A stretch of DNA of 64,000 nucleotides from Stomoxys calcitrans (taxonomy: Eukaryota; Arthropoda; Insecta; Diptera; Muscidae), in assembly GCF_963082655.1 (NCBI RefSeq), contig NC_081552.1, positions 57,764,561 through 57,828,560 on the forward strand, given 5' to 3'. How positions within the stretch are numbered: the stretch's first letter is position 1; every line of letters begins with the position of its first letter. Positions 54,107 through 64,000 of the stretch are shown here, in pieces. A program made the position numbers and the translations under genes. Under the pieces are notes generated by a model. It searched no databases. It saw only the letters and a list, made by a program, of their open reading frames with translations, and had not been told where the DNA came from.

Positions 54107-54862
54107 AAATGGAAAATAGTACAGGTAATGGGAGGAAACGTAAATTTAGTACCGACATCGGCACCATTTAGTACTTTTATTACAAATGTAGCTAGAGGTC
54201 TGAAAATTGGCATGTAGGTACAACTACATGAGTACCTAAATGATCTTCCCAAAATTTGTACATTTTGGTACCATTCGGTACTTTCTTTATAGATAGAGTT
54301 AGAGGTCTGAAATTTTGCATGTCGGTACAGTTAGGAAAAAATGACAGGTGACTATGATCTTTTTACAATTCGTACTTTTTGGTACCAATATTGGTACCAT
54401 TTGGTACTGTCTGTGCAGACGCAGCTAGAGGACTGAAAATTGGGACGTAGGGAAAACTTTGAATTATAGGATGTCCAACTAAATGATTTTTTCAAAATTC
54501 TAACATTTTGGTATCAAAATTTTTTCCATATGGCGGTTCTTTGTATATGGAGCTAGAGGTCTGGTATTTAAGATGTAGGTACAACTAAGAAATAAATGAT
54601 GGATGACTGCATGAACTATTCCAATTCGTACAGTTTAGTACCAAAATTGTTACCATTTTGTAGTTTCTGTTCAGATGGAGCTAAAGGTCTGAACTTTGGC
54701 ATGTGGGTAAAACTAAAATATCTATGATGGATGACTAAATGATCTATTCAAAATTCGTACATTTTAGTACCAAAAATACCACCCCTAAAGTAAAAGTTGG
54801 GCGATCGGGACAATATGGGACTCAAATAAAGGTATTCAGGAGCAGAGTACGAATTTCTTACT
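54107..54862. repeat. Family E repeat, about five units (unit 1)
   Basis: 'gctagaggtctg' or variants at 54191, 54297, 54423, 54552 and 54680, each preceded by 'accattt(a/t/c)gtactttctt'-like sequence and followed by 'ttggcatgtaggtacaacta'. Spacing is 106-129 bp. Most units carry GGTACC. No ORF is conserved. Confidence 0.75.
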
Positions 54863-54863
54863 A

Positions 54864-55108
54864 ACAAGTAAAAAGGCGTTAAGTTCGGCCGGGCCGAACT
54901 TTGGATGCCCACCACCTCGGATATATATGCAAACCACCTTTCACTATAAAGGACCGAATATAATAATATTTGTCATTCCGTTTGCAACACATCGAAATAT
55001 CCATTTCCGACCCTATAAAGTATATATATTCTTGATCAGCGTAAAATTCTAAGACGATCTAGACATGTCCGTCCGTCTGTCTGTTGAAATCACGCTACAG
55101 TCTTTTAT
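54864..55108. mobile_element. Miniature B chimera: inverted tail joined to forward head (unit 1)
   Basis: Reverse tail 'aacaagtaaaaaggcgttaa' and hairpin ttcggccgggccgaa, then 'atgcccaccacctcgg' and 'aaccacctttcac'. The sequence then switches to a forward head from 'tttgtcattccgtttgcaac' through GTCY 'gtccgtccgtctgtctgttg'. No core repeats are present. Confidence 0.7.
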
Positions 55109-55575
55109 GTTATCAAAATTTTAGAGTAAGAGTAAGAAACAAATTTTTCGCGTGATGTAAATGATGGCGCAGCGGACCAAGCCGGACTCAGCTAGTAGGT
55201 ACTAAAACATACAAAATGTTACTTTCCTTAAAAATTGAGCTAAAGCGCTCAAAATTGCGATTCATTTATACCTTGACATTATATATTGGGCTATTTGGTA
55301 CCTCGGTACTTTCTTTACAGTAAGGGACTGGTTTCTGACATTTTATACGATATTATTAAAAAATTTAATAATTTTTTAAACTGAGCGCCTACCTAGACTT
55401 TTGGAAGTCCTACACAAAAAGTGGGAAGCAAAAACGGGGATACGAAGCGGACCAGCGGGATGTTCAAAGTGTTGCGTGACTGACTGACCTATTGATCATC
55501 GCCCAGTCCAAACGGTTGAAGCTACAATCATGAAATTTTGCGCGAATGTTGGTCTTGGGTTATAGGAACGGATAT

Positions 55576-58500
55576 CCACCAAGGGATATGGGTATATTCA
55601 TTTTGTCATTCCGTTTGCAACACATCGAAATATCCATTTATTTTTAAAGACTGTTGAAATCACGCTACAGTCTATAAAAATAAAGATATTGAGCTGAAAC
55701 TTTTTTGTTTATAAGCAGGTTAAGTTCGAAGATGGGCTTTATCGGACTATATCTTGGTATAGCCCCCATATAGACTGATCCGCCGATTTAGGTTGTTAGG
55801 CTTATAAAGTCCACATTTATTATACAATTTTGTTGAAATTTTGGGATAGTGAGTTATGTTAGGCCCTTCGATATCCTTCGTCAATTTGGTCCAGATTGGT
55901 CCAGATTTGGATGTAGGTGCCATATAGACCGATCCTCCGATTTAGGGTCTTAGGCCCATAAAAGCCACATTTATTACCCGATTTTTTCTGAAATTTGGGA
56001 CAGTAAGTTGTGGCCTAGATCTGTCCAGATTTGGATATAGCTGCCATATAGACCGAACTCTCGGTTTTAGGTTTTGAGACCATAAAAGGTGCATTTATTG
56101 TCCGATTTCGCCGAAATTTGGGACAGTGCGTTGTGTTAGGCTCGTCGACATTTTTCTGCAACTTGACTAAAATCGGTGCAGATTTGGATATAGCTGCCAT
56201 GTAGACCGATATCTCGATTTAAAGTCTTGGCCCCATAAAAGGCGCGATTATAATCCGATTTCACTGAAATTTGACACATTGACTTATATTCGACTTTTCG
56301 ACATCCGTATATAGTTCAGATCGGTTTATTTTTATATATAGCTACTAAAAAGACCAATATTTTGTTATACATAATTGAACAATTACTTGTACTTGTTAGT
56401 ATTTGGTCCAAATCGGAACATATTTCGATATAACTGCTATGGGACAAAACGTTGCAACTTTCACCGGATTTTGATGAAAGGTGGTTTACATATATACCCG
56501 ATGTGGTGGGTATCCAAAATTCGGCCCGGCCGAATTTAACGCCTTTTTATACCCTCCACCATAGAATGGGGGGTATACAAATTTCGTCATTCTGTTTGTC
56601 ACTACTCGAAATATTCGTCTTAGACCCCATAAAGTAAATATATTCTTGATCGTCGCGACATTTTATGTCGATCTAGCCATGTCCGTCCGTCTGTCCGTCC
56701 GTCTGTCTGTCGAAAGCACGCTAACTTCCGAAAGAGTAAAGCTAGCCGCTTGAAATTTTGCACAAATATTTCTTATTAGTGTAGGTCAGTTGGTATTGTA
56801 ATTGGGCCATATGGGTAAATGTTTTGATAAAGCTGCCATATAAACCGATCTTGGGTCTTGACTTCTTGGGCCTCTACAGTGCGCAGTGCAATTTCAGCCA
56901 AATCGGACAAGCATTGCGACTTCCAGGGGCTCATGAAGTCAAATCAGGACATCGGTTTATATGGGAGCTATATCAGATTATATACCGCTTTGGACCGTTC
57001 TTGGCGCAGTGTTAAATTCATAACACAATACTATGTGCAATTTTCAGCCAAACCGGACAAAAATCGCGGCTTGTTAGCTTAAGAAGTCAAATCGAAAGAT
57101 CGGTTTATATGGGAGCTATATCAGATTATAGCACGATTTAGCACAGTTGTTGGAAGTCATAAAAGAACACTACGTGCAAAATTTCAGCCAAATCGGACAA
57201 ATATTAGGGCTCCCATAGGCTCAAGAAGTCACGCTTTTACTTGTTTGTTTATAAGCAGGTTAGTTCGGAGATGGGCTATATCGGACTAAGTCTTGTTATG
57301 GTTATAAGGACGGATCTGCCGATTTAAGGCCTTATCTTAGGGCCTTAGGTGAGCCTGTTATGGGGCCAAGACTTTAAATCGAGAAATCGGTCAATATGGC
57401 AGCTATATCCAAATAAGAACTGATCTGGGTCCAATTGAAGAAGGATGTCGAAGGGCCTAACACATCTCACTATACCAAATTTGGGCTGAATCGGAAAATA
57501 AATCCGTCTTTTATGGGTCCAAAACCTTAAATGGTGAGATCGGTCTATATGGCAGCTATATTCAAATCTAGACTTATATGGCCCAAATAGAAGAAATATG
57601 TCAAAGGCCCTAACATAACTCACTGTCTAAAATTTCAGCGAAATCGGACAATAAATGCGCCTTTTATGGGTCAAGACCTTAAATCGAGAGATTGGTCTAT
57701 ATGGCAGCTATGTCCAAATCTGGACCGATCGAGGTCAAATTGACGAAGGATATCGAGTGGCCTAGCACTCACTGTTCCAAATTTCAAGAAAATCGGATAA
57801 TAAATGTGGCTTAAGACGTTAAATGGGCGGAGCAGTCTATATAGGGGCTATATCAAGATATAGTCCGCTATAGCCCATCTTCGAATTTCCCCTTCTTATG
57901 GACAAAAAGAATAATCTGTGCAAAGATTCAGCTCAATATCTCTATTTTTAAAGACTGTAGCGTGATTTCAATACACAGACAGACGGACGGACAAATCTCT
58001 AGTTTTAAAGACTGTAGCGTGGTTTCAACATACAGACAGACGGACAGATATAGTTAGATCGTCTTAGATTTTTACGATGATCAGTATATATACATTATGG
58101 GATCGGAAATGGATATTTCCATGTGTTGCAAACGGAATGACAAAATTTATATATCCCCATCCTTCGATGGTGGGTATATAAATGGAAAATAGTACAGGTA
58201 ATGGGAGGAAACGTAAATTTAGTACCGACATCGGCACCATTTAGTACTTTTATTACAAATGTAGCTAGAGGTCTGAAAATTGGCATGTAGGTACAACTAC
58301 ATGAGTACCTAAATGATCTTCCCAAAATTTGTACATTTTGGTACCATTCGGTACTTTCTTTATAGATAGAGTTAGAGGTCTGAAATTTTGCATGTCGGTA
58401 CAGTTAGGAAAAAATGACAGGTGACTATGATCTTTTTACAATTCGTACTTTTTGGTACCAATATTGGTACCATTTGGTACTGTCTGTGCAGACGCAGCTA

Positions 58501-59648
58501 GAGGACTGAAAATTGGGACGTAGGGAAAACTTTGAATTATAGGATGTCCAACTAAATGATTTTTTCAAAATTCTAACATTTTGGTATCAAAATTTTTTCC
58601 ATATGGCGGTTCTTTGTATATGGAGCTAGAGGTCTGGTATTTAAGATGTAGGTACAACTAAGAAATAAATGATGGATGACTGCATGAACTATTCCAATTC
58701 GTACAGTTTAGTACCAAAATTGTTACCATTTTGTAGTTTCTGTTCAGATGGAGCTAAAGGTCTGAACTTTGGCATGTGGGTAAAACTAAAATATCTATGA
58801 TGGATGACTAAATGATCTATTCAAAATTCGTACATTTTAGTACCAAAAATACCACCCCTAAAGTAAAAGTTGGGCGATCGGGACAATATGGGACTCAAAT
58901 AAAGGTATTCAGGAGCAGAGTACGAATTTCTTACTAACAAGTAAAAAGGCGTTAAGTTCGGCCGGGCCGAACTTTGGATGCCCACCACCTCGGATATATA
59001 TGCAAACCACCTTTCACTATAAAGGACCGAATATAATAATATTTGTCATTCCGTTTGCAACACATCGAAATATCCATTTCCGACCCTATAAAGTATATAT
59101 ATTCTTGATCAGCGTAAAATTCTAAGACGATCTAGACATGTCCGTCCGTCTGTCTGTTGAAATCACGCTACAGTCTTTTATGTTATCAAAATTTTAGAGT
59201 AAGAGTAAGAAACAAATTTTTCGCGTGATGTAAATGATGGCGCAGCGGACCAAGCCGGACTCAGCTAGTAGGTACTAAAACATACAAAATGTTACTTTCC
59301 TTAAAAATTGAGCTAAAGCGCTCAAAATTGCGATTCATTTATACCTTGACATTATATATTGGGCTATTTGGTACCTCGGTACTTTCTTTACAGTAAGGGA
59401 CTGGTTTCTGACATTTTATACGATATTATTAAAAAATTTAATAATTTTTTAAACTGAGCGCCTACCTAGACTTTTGGAAGTCCTACACAAAAAGTGGGAA
59501 GCAAAAACGGGGATACGAAGCGGACCAGCGGGATGTTCAAAGTGTTGCGTGACTGACTGACCTATTGATCATCGCCCAGTCCAAACGGTTGAAGCTACAA
59601 TCATGAAATTTTGCGCGAATGTTGGTCTTGGGTTATAGGAACGGGATA
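55576..59648. repeat. 4,073-bp direct tandem duplication, unit 2
   Basis: Same content as unit 1: B forward (55570-56551), A forward (56547-57244), B pieces (57245-58179), family E (58180-58935), B tail/head chimera (58937-59181), E-like end (59182-59644). Match with unit 1 ends at 59644, where 'aacgggataag' replaces 'aacggatatcc'. Confidence 0.93.
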
Positions 59649-59684
59649 AGGCTGGAATTTGTAATACTTGTAAATTTAGGTAGT

Positions 59685-61322
59685 AACAAGTAAAAAGGCG
59701 TTAAGTTCGGCCGGGCCGGGATACCCACCACCTCTGGTATATATATAAACCACCTTTCATCAAAATCCGGTGAAAATTGCATACCTTATGTTCCACAGCA
59801 GATATATGGAAATATGATCCGATTTGAACCAAATACTAGGAAGTACAAATCATTGTTCAATAAACCGATCTGAACCATATACGACACGGATGTCGAAAAG
59901 CCTAACATAAGTCACAGTGTCAAATTTCAGTGAAATCGGATTATAAATGCGCCTTTTTTGTGGCCAAGACTATATGGCAGCTAAATCCAAATCTGCACCG
60001 CTTTGGGCCAAGTTGCAGAAAAAACTCGAAGAGAATAACATAACTCAAACTTCGATGAAATCGGATTATAAATGCGACTTCTTTGGCCCCCAAAACCTTA
60101 AATCGAGATATCGGTCTATATGACAGCTATATCCAAATCTGGACCGATCTAAACCAAATTGAAAAAGAACGTCGAAGGGCCCAACACAACTCACTGTCCG
60201 AAATTTTGGCGACATCGGACAATCAATGCGCCTTTTATTGAACCAAAACCTTAAATCTAGAGATCGGTCTATATGGCAGCTATATTCAAATGTGGACCAA
60301 TCTGGGCCAAATTGAAGAAGGATGTCGAAGGTCCTAACACTACTCACTGTCCCTAATTTCGGAGACATCGGATAATAAATGCGCCTTTTATGGCCCCAAA
60401 ATTTAAATCGAGAGATTGGTCTATTTGGCAGCTATATCCAAATCTGGACCGATCTATGCCATATTGTAGAAGTATGTCAAGGGCCTTAACTTAACTCACT
60501 GTCCTAAATTTCGACGACATCCGACAATAAATGCGCCTTTCATGGGCGCAAGACCTTAAATCGAGAGATCGGTCTATATGGCAGCTATATCCAAATCTGA
60601 ACCGATCTGGGCCACATTGGGGAAGGATGTCGAGTGGACTAACATAACTCTCTGTCCCAAATTCATCATCACAAAATCGGATAATAAATGTGGCTTTTAT
60701 GGGCCTTAGACCCCAAATTGGCGGATCGGTCTATATGGCAGCTATATCAAAATCAGAACCGATCTGGTCCAACTTGACGAAGGATGTTGGGTGGCTTAAG
60801 ATAACTCTCTGTCCTAAATTTCAGCAAGAGCGGATAATAAATGTGGCTTTTATGGGCCTTAGACCCTAAATTGTCGGATCGGTCTATATGGCAGCTATAT
60901 CGAAATCTGAACCGATCTGGGCCAAATTAAGGGAGGATGTCGAGCGGCCTAACATAACTTTCTGTTCCAAATTTCAGCAAAATCGGGTAATAAATGTGGC
61001 TTTTATGCACCTAAGACTCTAAATCGGAGGATGGGTCTATATGGGGGCTATATGAAGATATAGTCCGATATAGCCCATCTTCGAACTTAACCTGCTTATG
61101 GACAAAAAAAGAATCTGTGCAAAATTTCAGCTCAATATCTCTATTTTTAAAGACTGTAGCGTGATTTCAACAGACAGACGGACGGACATGGCTAGATCGT
61201 CTTAGATTTTTACGCTGATCAAGAATATATACACTTTATAGGGTCGGAAATGGATATTTCGATGTGTTGCAAACGGAATGACAAAATGAATATACCCCCA
61301 TCCTTCGGTGTTGGGTATAAAA
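59685..61322 (-). mobile_element. Family B HINE, reverse, long form
   Basis: Tail 'aacaagtaaaaaggcgttaa' with a damaged hairpin (ttcggccgggccgggata), about eight core units of roughly 150 bp, inverted GTCY (acagacagacggacggaca), head end 'ccttcggtgttgggtata'. Confidence 0.8.
60334..60597. repeat. 264-bp block identical to 62441-62704
   Basis: 'ctaacactactcactgtccc' through 'ggcagctatatccaaatc' matches the later block at a constant offset of 2,107 bp with no mismatch found. The flanks differ. Confidence 0.85.
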
Positions 61323-61329
61323 AGTAAAG

Positions 61330-61945
61330 GGCTAGAATTACGTTCTTGGGCTCAATAAAAAAGAAAGAGAAACAAAAAATTTCGGAAAATCGTACCGGAA
61401 GTGAGACAAATAGTACGCTTAGAACGGCAATGAATACATTTTGGTACTTTCTTTGTAAAGTGAACTAGAGTTCTGAATTTTGGAACTTAGGTACACTATG
61501 GCAACCTTAATTGGGTGACCGTAAGAGTTTTTGGAAATTTAAACATTTGGGTATAAAAAAACTACCAAAAAGTACTGAAATGGGTAAACTTTGTACAGGG
61601 AGGATGAGTAAAGGTAGAATTTTGAAATTTGACTTTAAAGACAACTGGTGCAAAAGGATGAGGGTAAAAAGAAAATAATGGATAAATAGTAACGGGAGAA
61701 AACATACGTTTTTTACAGATGGAGCTAGAGGTCGAAATTTGGCATGTAGGTACAACTGCGAAATATGTGATAGATGACTAAATGATATGTTCAAAATGAG
61801 TACATTTTGGAACCAAAGTTATTACCATTTGGTATTTTCTTTACAGATGGAGCGAGAGGTCTGAAATTTGGCATGCAGATACAACAAGGCTAAACGTGAG
61901 TGAGTATGATCTTTTGAGTGCGAGTGAGTATGATCTTCGTACATT
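61330..61945. repeat. Family E repeat
   Basis: Units with 'acattttggtactttctttg', 'tggagctagaggtcgaaatt' and 'ttggcatgtaggtacaactg'. A small tandem 'gagtgagtatgatctt' lies at 61895-61935. It directly follows a HINE head and precedes another. Confidence 0.65.
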
Positions 61946-61947
61946 TT

Positions 61948-64000
61948 TTTATACCCTCCACCATAAGAAGGGGGGTATACTAATTTCGTCATTCTGTTTG
62001 TAACTACTCGAAATATTCGTCTGAGACCCCATAAAGTATATATATTCTTGATCGTCGTGACATTTTATGTCGATCTAGCCATGGCCGTCCGTCTGTCCGT
62101 CCGTCCGTCCGTCCGTCTGTCTGTCGAAAGCACGCTAACTTCCGAAGGAGTAAAGCTAGCCGCTTAAAATTTTGCACAAATACTTCTTATTAGTGTAGGT
62201 CGGTTGGTATTGTAATTGGGCCATATGGGTAAATGTTTTGATAAAGCTGCCATATAAACCGATCTTGGGTCTTGACTTCTTTGGCCTCTACAGTGCGCAA
62301 TTCTTATCCGATTGGAATGAAATTTTGCACAACGTGTTTTGTTATGATATCCAACAACTGTGCCAAGTATGGTTTAAATCGGTCCATAACCTGCTATAGC
62401 TGCCATATAAACCGATCTTGGGTCTTGACTTCTTGAACCTCTAACACTACTCACTGTCCCTAATTTCGGAGACATCGGATAATAAATGCGCCTTTTATGG
62501 CCCCAAAATTTAAATCGAGAGATTGGTCTATTTGGCAGCTATATCCAAATCTGGACCGATCTATGCCATATTGTAGAAGTATGTCAAGGGCCTTAACTTA
62601 ACTCACTGTCCTAAATTTCGACGACATCCGACAATAAATGCGCCTTTCATGGGCGCAAGACCTTAAATCGAGAGATCGGTCTATATGGCAGCTATATCCA
62701 AATCCAAACCGATTGGAGCCATATTGACGGAGGATGTCGAAGGGCCTAAGAAAACTCTTTGTCCCAAATTTCAGCATAATCGGATAATAAATGTGGCTCT
62801 TATGGGCCTGAGACCCTAAATCGGAGGATCGGTTTATATGGCAGCTATATCCAAATCTAGACCGATCTGAGCCAAATTCCCAAAGGATGTCGTGGGGCCC
62901 AAGACAATTCACTGTCCCAAATTTCCGCAAAATCGGATAATAAATGTGGCTTTTATGGGTCTAAGACCCTAAATCGGAGGATCGGTCTATATGGCAGCTA
63001 TATCTAAATCTGAACCGATCTGAGCCAAATTAACAAAGGATGTCGAAGGGCCTAAGACAACTCACTGTCCCAAATTTCAGCAAAATCGGATAATAAATGT
63101 GGCTTTTATGGGCCCAAGACCCTACATTGGACGATCGGTCTTTATGGCAGCTATATCCAAATCAGGACCGATCTGAGCCAATTTGACGGAGGATGTCGAA
63201 GGGCCTAAGGAAACTCCTTGTCCCAAATTTCAGCATAATCGGATAATAAATGTGGCTCTTATGGGCCTGAGACCCTAAATCGGAGGATCGGTCTATTTGG
63301 CAGCTATATCCAAATCTGAACCGATCTGAGCCATATTGACGGAGGATGTCGAAGGGCCTAAGGAAACTCCTTGTCCCAAATTTCAGCATAATCGGATAAT
63401 AAATGTGGCTCTTATGGGCCTAAGACCCTAAATCGGAGGATCGGTCTATATGGCAGCTATATCCAAATCTGAACCGATCTGGTCCAAATTGAAGACAGAT
63501 GTCGAAGGGCTTAAGACAACTCACTGTCCCAAATTTCAGCAAAATAATAAATAATATCCAAATCTGAACCGATCTATTCCAAATTAACGAAGGAAGTCGA
63601 AGGGCCTAACACAAATCCCTGTCCCAAATTTCAGCGAAATCGGATAATAAATGTGGCTTTTATGGGCCTTAGACCCTAAATCGGAGGATCGGTCTATATG
63701 GCAGCTATATCCAAATCTGGACCGATCTGGGCCAAATTGACGAAGGATGTCGATGAGCCTAACACAATTCACTGTCCCGAAGTTCATCAAAATCGGATAA
63801 TAAATTTGGCTTTTGTTGGCCTAAGACCCTAAATCGGAGGATCGGTCTATATGGCAACTATATCCAAATCTGTACCGATCTGGTCCAAATTAACGAAGGA
63901 AGTCGAAGGGCCTTACACAAATCCCCGTCCCAAATTTCAGCGAAATCGGATAATAAATGTGGCTTTTATGGGCTTTAGACCCTAAATCGGAGGATCGGTC
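61948..64000. mobile_element. A-head / B-core chimera, running out of the window
   Basis: 61948-62440 is a forward A head (ttttataccctccaccataa, long GTCY 'gtccgtccgtccgtccgtct') with two core units. At 62441 the sequence switches to reverse-orientation B core repeats ('ctatatggcagctatatcca'), about ten units, to the window edge. Units at about 63176-63480 are nearly identical neighbours, a recent local duplication. Confidence 0.7.
62441..62704. repeat. 264-bp block identical to 60334-60597
   Basis: Its left edge is exactly the A-to-B switch point of the chimeric element at 61948-64000. Confidence 0.85.

Larger units (their letters stand above)
51503..55575. repeat. 4,073-bp direct tandem duplication, unit 1
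   Basis: Every landmark here recurs exactly 4,073 bp later. I found only three substitutions (51874 a/g, 51917 a/g, 51949 g/t relative to unit 2). The boundary between units is near 55571-55576. Confidence 0.93.

Noticed and set aside
1..64000. tRNA, rRNA or other structured RNA genes
   Set aside because: No cloverleaf, rRNA segment or snRNA motif was recognised on either strand by eye. The only tRNA-like match is the 11-nt primer-binding site.

Overview
The window looks like repeat-dense, gene-poor chromatin of a higher fly, most likely a calyptrate/muscid (Musca- or Stomoxys-like). Grounds: an errantivirus with a tRNA-Ser-type primer site, a BEL/Pao element, RNase H-bearing LINEs, and swarms of non-autonomous elements with the plan of Drosophila DINE-1/INE-1 (a subterminal inverted repeat, a 'head' leading into a GTCY microsatellite, core repeats of about 150 bp, and a GC-rich hairpin just before a tail ending CTTGTT). 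No host gene can be called with confidence. One possible coding stretch stops at a 200-N assembly gap (33459-33658).

Layout. 1-12 kb: HINE/DINE-1-like elements (families A, B and D below), often nested or in tandem, plus a 0.7-kb non-coding tandem duplication and a LINE scrap. 12.1-25.5 kb: an old, decayed BEL/Pao element (315/308-bp LTRs, 5-bp target duplication CAAAC). A young errantivirus is nested in its integrase: 14280-22884, 720-bp LTRs that look identical, 4-bp target duplication CGCG. A HINE is also nested in the BEL. 25.5-41.7 kb: mainly A and B elements with short anonymous AT-rich spacers. 41.7-49.8 kb: decayed RNase H-bearing LINEs, two on the minus strand and one long one on the plus strand. 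Two LINE 3' ends carry short AGGTT/AACCT tails. 49.8-64 kb: B elements, A elements and a GGTACC-rich repeat (family E). This part includes a near-perfect 4,073-bp direct tandem duplication (51503-59648).

Names used here. Family A: head TATACCCTCCACCAT, tail ...TTAGCACGCTTTTACTTGTT. Family B: head TATACCCACCACC, tail ...TTAACGCCTTTTTACTTGTT. Family D: a different hairpin but a similar CTTTCCTTACTTG tail. Family C: an anonymous repeat near 'tcctataaaattataatcc'. Family E: GGTACC-containing repeats of about 107-130 bp. 'Forward' means head to tail on the + strand.

The only near-complete coding system is the errantivirus. Its genes lie on the minus strand in the order gag, pol (protease, reverse transcriptase, RNase H, integrase), env, between a primer-binding site and a polypurine tract. 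Gag and pol look intact. Env is split by a frame change at a nine-base homopolymer. No Rep/helicase protein that could mobilise the A/B/D elements is present.
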